DNA from: Calliphora vicina
Lineage: Eukaryota > Arthropoda > Insecta > Diptera > Calliphoridae
DNA length: 64,000 nucleotides
Assembly: GCF_958450345.1 (NCBI RefSeq)
Contig: NC_088780.1
Span: 95,554,226 to 95,618,225, forward strand
Direction: 5' to 3'
Made by a program: the position numbers and the translations under genes. This document shows, piece after piece, positions 23,243-35,774 of this stretch. The notes under the pieces were generated by a model that was not told the DNA's origin, searched no databases, and saw nothing but the letters and a program-made list of their open reading frames with translations. Every line of letters begins with the position of its first letter. Position 1 is the stretch's first letter.

Positions 23243-24884
23243 TAGTTTTCTAAAACACACAGTTTGAATTTTAAACATGTGCTAGATTTCTAAACCATTT
23301 GATAGGGCTGGGTAAAAGTGTCATTTGATTTGTTGCACTGGCATTTTTCTTTGTTGACATGATCATTTAGTGGTGATTATTTCATATGTCTAGATCCCAC
23401 CAAATAGGGGGAGGGGGGCAAGTTTCCTTTGTTCCCACACATTTTCTACATTTTCCATGTGAAAGCTATAAATTACAAGCTGTATGTGTAGTAATCAAGT
23501 GTTTTTTTTTTGGTGGAAATGATGAATGTCCCAAATTCTTTAAATTAATTTCAGTTTAGAAAACTGTAAATTATGGGGACAAATTTTGGAAGTTTATGAA
23601 ATTGAAAAATGTGATCTAGTAAAGAAATTTACATCGCTTTTTAGTTGTTAATAAGTGGCAGAATATAAAATGCGCTCTTCTAATTTATTTAGAAGATAAT
23701 AAATTCTTTTTAAATCCAAATTTTTCTTTTTTAGTTAAGTCAACTAAACCTTAAAGTTAGTAATACCTTCCTACACTCATTTATAGGTTGCAAACAAAAA
23801 ATACACAGAAATTATTAATATAAAACAACACGTTAGCAGAGAGTCTAGAAATATGTGGCAATAAGTTGTGCTAAAAGTAGTTTTTATTTTTGTTGTAGTC
23901 GTCGGTGTTTGTAAAAAGTAAATAAAACATACAACAACCTTTAAATACAAAATATTAAACAACATGATATGATGTTCAACACCGACAAAAGCAACAAAAA
24001 GAAATACGAACTTTTCATATACTTTCATACAGCTTCAGCATCTACCCCTGCCACCTTGAGCTAAATACAAAGGAAAACTGAAATTCCTTTCTGTATTAAA
24101 AGCAGGGAGCAAAGATGTAGAATGAATGAGAAAAAAAAACACAACGTAGAGATTGGCGCCTGTCAGACGGGCGCCACAAAACAGAGGTAAAATCAGGAGT
24201 AACTGCAAAACTATGATTATGGTGATGACGATTACAAGAAAAACACACATATACACACGACATGTACAAGAGTAGCAGTAAAAGAAAAACAACAAAAATA
24301 AAGTAGTAGTAGTAGTACTAAAAAAGGACATCCGAGTTGTTGATGTGTTCAGCAGAATACAGCAGCAGCAAAATAAGTTTTCATACCACAAGTGTACAAC
24401 ATGTTACTGGGTTTTCTTCCACTACTCCACCACTAGCTGTAGCACTAATACAGACAACAGCAACAACAAAAAAACAACAGTAAAAAAGTAATAATATAAC
24501 GATACTGATGATGTTTCATCTTTTCCACATGAAAACTCACGTAACACAAAATTATGATAATCATAATTTTTGTTGCTGTTGTCTTCTTTTGCAAAATTCC
24601 TAGCCATTTATTTGGATCCTGTATAAAGTTTAACTGTACTTCTCGAACCTCCCTCCCCTCTCCTCGCCCCATACCCTATCTTCAATGTTTATTACAGGGT
24701 ATGTGTGTGAACACTAATATTATGGACAAGGTATTTTTTTTTTGCAAATATAAAGAGATATTCTCGAAAAATTTAAATTAGTAAAAGGTTTGAATTTAGT
24801 TCTTAAGAGTTTAGGTTTTAAATGAATGTACTACAAGCTCATTGTGATATCACATGTACCAGAGCTATAAATGAATCATCCTTT
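23243..24884. other. downstream of the kinase gene, no recognised gene
   Basis: Intergenic DNA with poly-CAA/GTA-type low-complexity stretches (24280-24600). The overlapping opposite-strand frames there arise from this simple sequence. A G-rich run at 23405-23416 resembles the one at 7062-7071. Confidence 0.4.
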
Positions 24885-26373
24885 TTTGATTTTAATTCAT
24901 TATGAATTAGCTAAATTTTGAATTGATTAATTTTACAACAAAAATTAATTGAATGAAATTTGAATCAATTCAAACGAATTAGGCAGAAATGAATTTCAAT
25001 TCATTTCCAATTCAAATGAATTTGTAAAAATGAGTTGCAATTCGTTTCCAATTCATTTGAATTGAATTAATTCAAATGAATTAGAAACAAGTTAGAACGG
25101 TATATTCGGCTTTGCCGAATCTTAAATACCCTCCACCTGCATACATATTTTTTAGGTTGATATATATGGGAGCTATAACCAATTATAAGCCGATCATCAT
25201 AGAATTAGGTATCGCGATTTTGGTATATATGGGGATTATTTATGACGAATTTCAACTTAATAGCGATATTTATAAGAAATTTATGCTAATTTAAGTGATT
25301 TTCAGAAGTGAACTTTATATGGGGGCTATGGTCAAATATGGGCCGATCCACATAAAATTTAGTGTTGTGATTTCTTTTAGCACGAAACTTATTCTGCAAT
25401 TCTGAAGGCATTTATAGCCCATAGAACCATATTTCGGGAAGAAATTTGTATGGGGGCTTTGTGAAATTATGAACCGATTCTTATAATTTTTACCAGAGTT
25501 AGTCCTTTTATTATAAAAATCACGTGTGTAAAGTTTTATGGTATTATCTGCGGCGCTACGAACTAAGTGCCCAATGAAAAAAGTCCCCAAACCGCTAATG
25601 AATTAAGGCCCCAAAATTTTATATAGAAAAAACCAACAACGAAATTTAGGGAGTCCCTAATAGGGACTTAGTTCATTTTTTGGGAATTTATTTCATTTCT
25701 AAAATTGGGGATTTAATTCATAATGAAATTACTCTGAGGTGTATCAAAAACTGGCTTCCCTCAGAAAAGTTATTTTGCATTGCCGGCCATCGGCCGGGCG
25801 CAAAGGTTTCCTCTTCAGGGGTGTATCAAAAAGTGGCTTTGCTCAGAAAAGTTTTTTTGCATTTGGTTTGGGGGTTTGTTCCTTTTGTTGGGGATTTATT
25901 TCATTTAGAACTTTTGGGTTTTAATTCACAATGAATTAAGTCCCCAGTTTTGGGGCCTTAAGGGGCTTTAATTCATTTGCGGTTTGGGGACTTTGTTGGT
26001 AGCGCCATTATCTGCAATATATTTACACAAATAACCAAAAATATGTGAAAATTGTCAATTTTTTTTAGGTTGTCTCACATTTTGGTTCATAGCTCTGGTT
26101 CTACTGAACTGATTTTGCTGATTTTCAATACCAAACTGCTTATGACAACAACAAACATATTTTTTGCAAGTCTACCAATTTTGTTTGCGTATTTTGGATA
26201 TGAACGTGTTTTACACAGACGCACAGACGGACATGGCTCAATCGACTTAGAATTTCATAAGGATCAAGAAAATATATACTTTGTTGGGTCTCAGATGAAT
26301 ATTTCTCAATGTTACACACGGAATGACAAACTTATACTATATACCCTCATTCACTACTTGTGGTGGTGGAGGG

Positions 26374-27690
26374 CATAGAGAATATACATAGAGCGGAAAC
26401 TCTACTGTCAAAGACCTAACTCAGTTGTCAGAAACCTAAGTGGTGAGAATGTATTAGTAGAAAAAACTATGTGAAAACAAAAACAACACCCGTATGCAGT
26501 GTTGCCAATTCATGGTGAACAAAAAGGGCTAACATTTTTAATTAAAAAAATACATACATTTGAAACAAAAAAACAACTTATGTATAATGTTATATTTGGC
26601 TATGCCGAATAGACAAACAAAAATGTATGAATATAACACACGTTCAAATGCAAGAAAATAAGAATATTTATTCCTGTATGTTGATCCTTAACTTTAAAAT
26701 AGCGTAATATGGGGCCACAAGTATATCATATGCCGATGTTTTTAAAGGCTCGTATTTATCACCTGGCCTGCAAAATGCTCCTAGGCAAATTTTTTTATAT
26801 GAAAGACAAATTATGTATAAAGTAATGGAGAATATTTTGATAAGTGAATATATGGCAAATATGCCTCTCATGTAATGCAGAAAAAAATATTCTAAAAATT
26901 ATACACGTCGCCGGACAGAATTGATTTTCATTGGCAAAAACATAAATTTTGCCATTAGTTAGTAAACAAATCAAAACTAAGGTAGCCAAAATATGTAAAC
27001 ATAAATATTTAATTTAAATTTGGAAAAAAGTTAATTTTTTATATTTGACCAGATAAAAATTATCATAGTTAAATTATTATCGATAATGAACTGAATTTTT
27101 CTTTCTAAATTGGATGGATTGTAGTCTTTGAAAACGGTATACTACATGGCATGTGTTATAAAATATTTGTTAAAGTACTATATTTACGTCAATACATCGC
27201 CCAGATAAAGTTAAAAGTATTCTCTTTAACCCTATATATGATTTTATAAACGCCCGGACCCGCGCGTAAAACATTAACATATTTATTAACAATTTTTATT
27301 CAAATAACGTCCATTTTCTCTATATTAGTTATGGCATTTTTTAATGTATGGAAGGTCCAACAATTTGTATGTGCTTAAATTGTTTACTGGTTCAACATTT
27401 TTAGTTAATTTTTGTCATAATATCCCTACCAATTTTTTTGAACTGATTTTACTAATTTTCAACAGCAAAAATTTCAGATCATTAGAGTAAATATATATGG
27501 CTAAATGAAAATAAAAAAAGACAAAAAAAAGGCTAAAGGCTAAATTAATTTTTTTGTGGCTAAACAAGATTGAGAAGGGCTAAATTTAGGCCAAATAGGG
27601 CTAAATTGGCAAAACTGCCCGTATGTGTGATTATTTTGAGTAATATTTTTGTTTGAGTTTTTGTCTAGTTTCCGCTCTATGTTTCTCTAT
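26374..27690. mobile_element. MULE-like element E1, 9-bp target duplication
   Basis: Ends catagagaatatacatagag and, inverted, atagagaaacatagagcgga lie between GGTGGAGGG copies at 26365-26373 and 27691-27699. The 9-bp duplication suggests a Mutator-like transposase. It contains the hAT-like insertion 26497-27617; without that it is about 190 bp and is the inverted twin of E2. Confidence 0.75.
26497..27617. mobile_element. hAT-like element, TIR CAGTGTTGCCAATT
   Basis: 1,121 bp with ends CAGTGTTGCCAATT and, inverted, CAGTTTTGCCAATT, flanked by the perfect 8-bp duplication CCCGTATG (26489-26496, 27618-27625). The interior has gggctaa-type repeats near both ends and no transposase frame. Confidence 0.9.
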
Positions 27691-27699
27691 GGTGGAGGG

Positions 27700-27886
27700 C
27701 ATAGAGAACATAGAGCGGAAACTCGAAAAAAACTCAAACAAAAAAATTACTCAAAAAAGTTACACATACGAGTGTTGTTTTTGTTTTCACATAGTTTTTT
27801 TTACTAATAAATTCTCACCACTTAGGTTTTTGACAACTGAGTTAGGTCTTTGACAGGAGAATTTCCGCTCTATATGTTTTCTCTAT
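27700..27886. mobile_element. MULE-like element E2, 9-bp target duplication
   Basis: A 187-bp element in the opposite orientation to E1, sharing GGTGGAGGG at 27691-27699 with it and carrying another at 27887-27895. Its halves carry the same phrases as E1: gagcggaaactcg and gagttaggtctttgacagga. Confidence 0.8.
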
Positions 27887-27946
27887 GGTGGAGGGTATAA
27901 AAAGGATTAGGAATTAAAATGAATGAAATCAAAAATGAGTTGCAAT

Positions 27947-28541
27947 CAGGGACCGTAACAATCATGATATTTATAATAAAAATCACAACATAATTATTAT
28001 TTTCTTAGTTTTATTTTTTTTTTGTCAGAAATAATTGTCAGACTTTGATTTTTATTTTTTTTTGTCAGAAATAATTGTTATTTTTTGTAAGACATATTTG
28101 TCAGATTATGATTTTTATCTTAGGGTAACATAGAGATAACCTAAGTCTGTTGTCAAAAACCTATCTCTTGCAACAACAAAATACATGTTAGTCAATGTAT
28201 TTTGTTGTTGTATCAAACATATGATTTGTTGTATTTTTGTTTGACAAATCGGAGTGTCTCGTCTCTATGTACAATTCTCTATGATTTTTATTATTTTGGC
28301 AGATATAAAAATTAATTATTGACTTTTATTTACATATGTATACATATTTTTTATATTATTTACATACTATATGTTTATAAAACTCAATAATTAATTTTTA
28401 TATCTGCCAAAAAAAATTAAAATCAAAGTCTGACAAATATTCCTGACAAAAAAAATCAAGAATTTAAAAAGCATGTCATTTTATGAAAATATTCTTTTAT
28501 CTTTTGAAATTTCAAGAATAATTATTATATTTCGGTCCCTG
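27947..28541. mobile_element. hAT-like element, TIR CAGGGACCG
   Basis: 595 bp with ends CAGGGACCGTAA and, inverted, CAGGGACCGAAA, flanked by GTTGCAAT (27939-27946) and TTTGCAAT (28542-28549), an 8-bp duplication with one mismatch. The interior is palindromic, with agatataaaaattaattatt pairing across 28310-28412. No transposase. Confidence 0.85.
28119..28282. mobile_element. third MULE-like element, 9-bp target duplication
   Basis: 164 bp between GATTTTTAT copies at 28110-28118 and 28283-28291. The left end holds aacatagaga and the right end acaattctctat, like E1 and E2. It interrupts one arm of the 27947-28541 hAT-like element, so it is younger than that element. Confidence 0.75.
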
Positions 28542-29125
28542 TTTGCAATCACAATACCAAAATGAAAATATTCAGTAAAAAAATTTAAAAGTCTTCTCCT
28601 GGATCCGCGCCTGATCAAAGAAAACATGATGTTTGGAGTTTGTTTCTTCAAGAAGAATTGATTTTTATTTTGAAATACGCTGAACGACAAAACACATTTA
28701 ATATTCAAGAAGCAATTAAAAAATAATCAAAAATCAGGAAAAAAACAATGCTTGCTGTCTTTTACATAAAAAATAGTTGAATAACAAAACGACAGTAATG
28801 CATACTGTATAATTACTTACAAAATCAATTCAAATTTCAAACAATTCAAATGAGTTGTAAATTAATTGCTAATTCTTTTTTCTAATTCATTTGAATTAAT
28901 TCAGAATCAATTCAATTCAAATGAATTGGAAATTAATTGCAATTCACTTTGACAAATTCATTTGAATTAGGAACGAATTCTACAAATTCATTTGAATTGG
29001 AAACGAATTGCAATTCAGTTTTACTAAATTCAATTTGAATTGATTCAAATTTCATTCAATTAATTTTTTTGTGTGAATTATTCGTGAATTAATTCAAAAA
29101 TTAATGATTAATTTACAGCTCTGCC

Positions 29126-30530
29126 ACATACTGCTCAACACAATCTGAATGAAGTTACACTTCCAGTGTAACGATGAAAAAGTTGATACTAGATAGGATC
29201 CATGTGAAAGCGGACAGCAGTCGGATTTACCATCTCCGATTTTAATTTTAACCACATACATAATAAATCCAAAATTTTCCTCATATCAGTGACTTTTTCA
29301 TCGGAAACTCATGGTGGAATTTTATGTGGATCACTTTTATAGAAATGCCTTTTTAAAAGGACTTTTTTTTTAATTTTTTAAAATTCCACAATATAAATGA
29401 ATCTAGTCAGTTGCTATTTGTTTACTAACATTCTTCTTTCGAGTGTATTACCTCGATATTATCTATCATTCTGTGGCTGGACACCAAAAAAAACACTGTA
29501 TTTTTTTTGCAAAATGAAAAATATTCATACTCTTAAATATAAAAAACACGATGTATACAAATATTTTTTAATGAAGGGTGGTGGTAGTTGAAGCAAAAAT
29601 ACAAACATAAAAGTTAAACAACCATAAAAGGTATATTGAGCAAAAATATTTTTGGACAGCACTAAAAAAAAAATACAAAAATAAAAGAAGAAAAAAATAT
29701 ATTCATAAAAAATAATAAAACACAAACGTCAACACAAACATAAATAGTCGCTTGTATGCTGATAAAATATTACGACAAAAAAATAATAGAAAAAAAGTAT
29801 GAAATTTGATAAAAAGATGCACATAAATCATACAGTTGATATGAAAAGGTATAAAAGATTTATTAGTTTTTAGCAAAATTTATTTGTTTTTTTTCTTATT
29901 TAGAACAAACTGTTTTTTTATTAAAAATATTCTAAAAACTCGACAAATACTCTAAACAATTCAGTCCCAACATTTTGATTTACCTTTGAGTTCTTGTATC
30001 CTTAATAAATAATTCATTTATCTATTTGCCCAAAAGTTGTTTTTAACAAATAATCACCTTTTTACAACAAGTGCCACAATTAAATTAAGCTTTTACTTAG
30101 TACATCTCGTTTTTCCTTTTGCTTCATTATTTTTTCATGTGTTTTCCCAGAAAGTTTTAGTAGCTTTTATTGGCACCCTTGTTTATTGCTTAATCACAGT
30201 ATTAGATTTAAGGATGTTTCACTTATGTTACTTTGAATATTTGTTTAAATAGCTGTGAGCGTGTGTACGTATGCATTAACGATTAATTTAATTATGAACC
30301 ACCTTTGATGTTGTTTTCTATTTATTCTTCGCCTTTTGCCACAATGAATATTAATATATTTTCTTGGTTGCTAATTATTTGTTTGTCTTATGGATAAAAG
30401 AACAATTTACTTAGTTAATTTAATTAATGTGATTTTCTCGATACTAATTCGGTATAAAAATTACATGCTGTATATTTTGTATGAGAAAACGATGTTTGGA
30501 GGAAAAAAACGTTCACCTTAAAAAAATTGT
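29126..30530. other. intergenic, no recognised gene
   Basis: AT-rich DNA without recognisable frames or terminal repeats. Open frames at 29397, 29525 and 30037 are short and featureless. Confidence 0.4.
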
Positions 30531-31020
30531 GTAATTCCTCTTTATTTCGATCCTAAATCAGAATGGGACACATTAAATAATTCCCAGGAACATGTTTGTA
30601 AGGGAGATATATCTTCAGATTTCCTAGTCACTTAAGACATAATTGTAAAACATTCTTGAAAATTTATATTTTGCTATAGAAAATAATATGACCTAAAAAT
30701 ACGGGATTTACAATAAATTGCCTTATTGGGATGTTTTGCCCCAGACGCCTTATAGTTCAGACCTTGCCCCGTCCGTCTACTATTTGTTTCAATTGATGCA
30801 GAAATATCTCTATGGAATATGCTTCACTAAAGAACAAAGTATCAGAAATTGGCTTGTTTCGTTCTTGGCCTCAAAAGATGATTAGTTCTTTTAGTGCGAA
30901 ATACATATGTTGCCAGAGAGATAAGAAAATATCATAGCTAATAATGGCCAATACTCTGAATGAATTTATAATGTACAATTGTTTCAAAATAAAAACGAAA
31001 CATTTGAAAATATACCGCAT
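30531..31020 (+). pseudogene. mariner transposase relic, C-terminal part
   Basis: Reads WDVLPQTPYSSDLAPS followed by YYLFQLMQKYLYG, then NWLVSFLASKDD and LPEREENIIANNGQY with stops between. These are the final catalytic Asp block and C-terminus of an irritans-type mariner. The N-terminal two thirds are absent. Confidence 0.75.
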
Positions 31021-31970
31021 TTTTAAGTCATAATATGCGGGCAGAAATGATATACATATGGGGGATTTCATGTCAAGTGAACCAACTTTTGAAATCAATG
31101 TCTTCCGATCGGCATGAAATTTTTTGTTTTTTTAATTTTTATAAAATTTTTATGGTAAATTTTTCTTAACCCTTCAGAATATACAGTGTCATTATTATTT
31201 TGGATATAAAGTAACTATATGGTTATTTATAGTGCTGTAAAGTCAAAGGTTTTTTCTTGACATTTTAATATTAGAAAAAAGTGATTTTTTTACTTTTGAA
31301 TTGAAGTAGCCTGTGCTTTTTTCTTTAAAGTTTTTTTTTGCAAATTAGCAGTTAACCATTCTATGTAGTTATTAAGGAATTTTTGCATGTTCTTTTTATA
31401 TAAAAGTGAAATGATTTGGAACTATTTTTAAATCTATAGAAACTAAATTTAAAAAGTTTGAAAGGCCAGAACAAATTAAAAGGGGCTATTAGAGGTTAAG
31501 TGTAAATTACATCTAATACTGTAAAGTATCAAGAGTAAGTACTATAAATTTCAGCTGCAATTATCTGCCATTCCAACAACCAGATCGATTTCATATTTTA
31601 CACATTTTTTTTGTATGTTTTGGTCAATTTAAAAAATTATGTAAGATTGAGAGTTATTTACGTCTATGCTGAATTGGGCAAACCATGTATTTGTATGTCG
31701 AAATTTGTTCAATGAATCATTTATGTTATTTTTAATTATAAACTTAATTGAAGCCATTTACAAAAATTACATACTTTTTTCGATACTTTTATAACGTCAA
31801 TGTTTATTTGGCCAGCTCCTATATGCAATTTATAATATTTTTTGCGATGGCTCAAGTGTGTTTTTCATAAATGTACACCAAATTTCAGGCATTTACATGA
31901 ATAACCTAACTTTTCCGATAATTTCAAAACGTACATGATTGTTTGGCCAAACCCTGTATATGTAATCCGA
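31021..31970. other. intergenic, no recognised feature
   Basis: AT-rich non-coding sequence. Two phrases like ttggccaaaccctgtatatg (around 31940) may be ends of an unrecognised element. Confidence 0.35.
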
Positions 31971-33365
31971 AAATTTAAATCGCAGTTACTGAATAACTAT
32001 ATGAGTTATTTTCATAGTTTTTATATAGTTATATTCCCTATTATATTTTCAATAAATCCCAATTTGACGATCAAAAAATTCTGAAATTTGTTTAACACAA
32101 TTTTTAAAAAATTTAAAGAGGTGTTTTGAAACTGCCGTTAAAAAATTAAATTTGGTTAGTCATACGAGCGAATAGGTTAACGGTATCCTACGTATGTAGA
32201 AACTCATATACAAGTAAATATGGATATATTTTAAGTAAAAATAAGCTTTTATTTTAATATTTCTCAAAATATGATAATTTTGTTCCTACATTTCTTATTC
32301 TAGTGGCCTGAGACACGCTAATGACCTGCACCTCAAAACTTCAGCGTCGTTGCGGCACCAGTTAACGTTATCCTATCGTCCTTATATTTTACAGTGTTTA
32401 AAAAACTAGACTACAAGTAGCAGTAGCAACGAAAAAACACAAGTAGTCTAGTTAAAAAATTAATAAAAACTCGGAGTCAATAATTACTACTACTACTGCT
32501 AACTTCACATTTTGGTAGCAGTAGTTGTAGTAGTACTAATAAAAGAAAAAATTAAAAGTAGCAGAGTAATTTATTTTCTATTGCTACCTTAAAAAAGAAA
32601 AAGTTTTGATGTAGCAATCATTAGTCTTTTACTAATTCTGCTACTTTTAAAATTTAGTAGTAATAGAAGTAGCAGTTGAGGTAGTAGAAGAAGTAGCAGT
32701 TAAGTAGCAGATGAAGTAGCAGCTAAGTAGCAGTTGAGGTAGCAATAAAATAAGTCAAAAATAAAAATCTTCAGCCAAAAAAGTATATTATGTGATGTTG
32801 TGAATTTATATTTGTGTAAGTTGGTCGTGTTGTAAACAAAAGTTTTGTTATACACACAGAAAACACGATCTTTCTGTTAGCAACACGAACATCTGAGACG
32901 AATTAAAACGAATAATTCTTTCAAAGTCTCTCAAAACGAAAACAACACACAGTGTTTAATTCTGTCAATTTTGGTGTTATGACTGAAGATTTTCTTTTTT
33001 GACTACTTTTATTGCTACCTTAACTGCTGCATCAACTGCTACTTTACTGCTACCTTAAAAATTAAAACTCGATATAGAGCAGTAGCAATGATTTGTATTC
33101 TTGTGCTACTACTCCATTTACAATTCATGTTTTATTACTACTGCTCTGTTAAGAGATTTATATTTTGAAGGTAGCAGTAGTTTTAAAAAAACAAGAAAAC
33201 AAAAAAAGACAAATGCTACTGCTACCGCTACCGCTACATACACTTTTTTGAAGCAGTAGTTGTAGCAATAGTTAAAAATTTGTTATTTATCGTAGCTTTT
33301 TAAACACTGATATTTTACACAACGTGTTTTTACAATTCTAGTGTGGGGACGTCCTGTAACTAGAA
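31971..33365 (+). mobile_element. foldback subfamily 2, single-arm copy
   Basis: Only the right arm is present: catacgagcgaataggttaa, cagcgtcgttgcggcaccag, then after the hAT insert cacaacgtgtttttacaat and ggggacgtcctgta. It follows the order at 19690-20160. Confidence 0.75.
32392..33309. mobile_element. hAT-like element filled with TAGCAG repeats
   Basis: 918 bp with ends CAGTGTTTAAAAAACTA and, inverted, CAGTGTTTAAAAAGCTA, flanked by the perfect 8-bp duplication ATATTTTA (32384-32391, 33310-33317). The uninterrupted target is seen in the related foldback at 20100-20130. The interior carries dozens of gtagcagtag-type units in both orientations. Confidence 0.92.
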
Positions 33366-33962
33366 ATTTGTTTGTCCTCCATACAATCTTGGGGAACTCT
33401 AATGTACATATATGAGATGTGTTTATTTTACAATATCTCTCATCTTTTGTTAAAGATTTAAATTTAAAGATTGAATAATAATCTTAAGATTTTCTAAGCT
33501 TTTTTCTATTTTGATTAATGTATCATGTATGATTAGCTATTTGTTATATTTCACAACAATTATGACTTGATGACATCAAATCAATTCACTTTATTCTTAT
33601 GAAATCAAAATATGTACTCCTAAACTGAAGTAGACAAAAAAATATACAAAGACTAAAAATAATGACACGTGGCTCACTTTTGTTGTCTACTAAAATAAAC
33701 ATGATGCATCAAAATCCATGGATGTGAGTAAAAATCTAACAATTTCAATGTATTTTTTTATATAAAAACAATGACACATTTATAGGATCAAAGATCAACT
33801 TCTGCATGAGTAAAACATTTGTATTCAACAGCAGCATCATCTTCCGTGCTACACAATCATGAACAAAGAGAATAGTATAAATAAAATAAAATATTTACAA
33901 TATGATAATGATGTTTTAGCAATATTTAGTAACATTTATATTACGAATTTGGAAATTTCTTA
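33366..33962. other. no recognised feature
   Basis: AT-rich intergenic sequence without frames or terminal repeats. Confidence 0.35.
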
Positions 33963-35195
33963 CACAGTACAACATTTTTCAGTTCATTGCTTTGGGACTC
34001 AATTCTGACAATTGCACGTGAAAGTAGCCCCAAAAATAAGAACTTCTGCATCATTAGTTTTGTCAAGTTGGCTGCCGTAATAATTTAATGGCCATACGAA
34101 TTTTTTTTCCTCAAGGTGGATTTTTATCACTTTTTCTATATTTTAGCACGGTTATATCTCGTATACCGTACGGAATATCACTTTTGTGGCTGAAGCAAAG
34201 TTGTAGATATTGAATAGTAGAAAAAAAGTTCGGAACATACCTACCCGAAAAAGGTGCATCCAGTGCGTTTAAAATCGCAAAAATGTATATTTTTTAAATT
34301 TTTTAACAATTTTTCACCTTTTTTGTTCAATAACTGGATTACAAATCCAATTATGGACCGATCACCATGAAATTAGGTCGTGTGATTTTTGTCTATATGA
34401 AAGTTATTTATCATGAATTTTGTATGTATACCATAATTTTTAACAGATTTATTCACATTAAAGTGATTTTCGGAAGCGGGTCTTATATGGGAGCTATAAA
34501 TAATTATGGACCGATCATAATAAAATTTTTTGACATGAATTTTGTATATATAAAACTTATTTGGAGCGAAATTTGTGTAGATACATATATAAATTAAACA
34601 TTTCGGGAGGACATTTGTATGGGGGCTAGGTGAAATAATGAACCGATTTCAGCCAATTTCAACAGGCTTCGTTCTTGGGCCGAACAAATTATATGTACCA
34701 AATTTTTTTATGATGGGTCCAGAATTAGTCATAGCTCCCATATAAGACACGCTTCCGAAAATCACTTTAAAGTGCATAAATCTGTTAAAAATGATGGTAT
34801 ACATACAAAATTCATGATAAATAACTTTCATATAGACACAAATCACACGACCTAATTTCATGGTAATCGGTCCATAATTGGATTTGTAATCCAGTTATTG
34901 AGCAAAAAATGTGAAAAATTGGTAAAAATTTTAAAAAACGGGCATTTTTGCGATTTTTAAGGCACTGGATGCACCTTTTTCGGGTAGGTATGTTCCGTAC
35001 GGTATACGAGATATAACCATGCTAAAATATAGAAAAAGTGATAAAAATCCACCTTGAGGGAAAAAAATTCGTATTTCCATTAAATTATTACGGCAGCCAA
35101 CTTGACAAAACTAATGATGCAGAAGTTCTTATTTTTGGGGCTACTTTCACGTGCAATTGTCAGAATTGAGTCCCAAAATCATGTGTTGTACTGTG
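33963..35195. mobile_element. 1.2-kb palindromic element with 3-bp TTA duplication
   Basis: CACAGTACAACA at the left and TGTTGTACTGTG at the right are flanked by TTA (33960-33962, 35196-35198). The arms (to about 34500 and from about 34660) pair almost throughout and both contain the same mini-me family A module, inverted. A 3-bp target fits CACTA- or PIF-type elements; the class is not settled. Confidence 0.8.
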
Positions 35196-35718
35196 TTAGG
35201 AAAATCAAAAACGTGTTTTAAACATTGAATATGCCAACTAAACAACCCCTTTGAAGTGAATTTTTCTCAGTTTTTTTCAAAGTAAAAACAGTTACAAACA
35301 GGAGTTTTTAGCGTGTGTATGATAAATTTGTTATTCCAGACAATTGATTTTTTAAGAGGGGGTTGTTAATAGTTTCAGTTTGTGTACTATGGCTTACTTT
35401 TTGAACAATACGTAACTGAATTAATTGTTGTAATCATTGTTTTGATTGTTGCACAACAATGTCTATGAAACGAAAACATTTCAATTATCACTGTCATGGG
35501 AACTCGTGTTGTCCACAATTCTCAAAATCAAGTACCTTAAATAAATCTATAAAATTACTTACGAAACAGTGGTAAAACTTTAAGCAAAACTAATTTTGAT
35601 TGTTTTTTTTTGATTTTTATAAAAAAGTTTAATTTCGTTACACTTATTTATTTAGAATACATAGAAAAGTAAACCTAAATTATTATTCGTTGACCATGAT
35701 ATTCCTAAAATATGTATG
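35196..35718. other. 3' flank of the serpin gene
   Basis: Non-coding sequence between the palindrome and the serpin poly(A) signals. No gene or element recognised. Confidence 0.4.
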
Positions 35719-35746
35719 TTTATTACAAGTCTTGAGAATTTTTATT
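35719..35746 (-). other. polyadenylation signals of the serpin gene
   Basis: TTTATT on the + strand (AATAAA on the gene strand) lies at 35741-35746 and 35719-35724, about 29-50 bases past the serpin stop. A third copy is at 35647-35652. A short 3' UTR is expected. Confidence 0.65.
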
Positions 35747-35774
35747 TGTATATTATTAAATTTAACTTAAATAT

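Larger units (their letters stand above)
25089..27904 (+). mobile_element. mini-me-like family A' element, itself interrupted
   Basis: The 5' hairpin tattcggctttgccgaatct (25099-25118) leads to the internal modules, then gacggacatggctcaatcga near 26228, and the 3' hairpin ccctcattcactacttgtgg (from 26344). The last bases ggtggagggtataaaaagg reappear only at 27887-27904, beyond the MULE-like pair. Confidence 0.8.
24885..29125. repeat. family D repeat expanded by nested insertions
   Basis: Family D sequence is present at 24885-25088, 27905-27946, 28542-28560 and 28735-29125, in the same order as 21664-22285. Everything between is later insertions: a mini-me-like element, two MULE-like elements and two hAT-like elements. 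Confidence 0.8.

Noticed and set aside
24035..24672. Overlapping - strand frames rich in Leu, Phe, Cys and Thr
   Set aside because: They arise from low-complexity CAA/GTA sequence on the + strand; no splice sites, motifs or consistent frame.
25315..25934. Open frames near 25315-25934
   Set aside because: They lie within the mini-me-like element and are not conserved in its other copies.
34367..34861. Nearly identical open frames on opposite strands (start MKLGRVI)
   Set aside because: The identity is due to the palindrome carrying the same repeat module inverted; the module occurs elsewhere in other frames.
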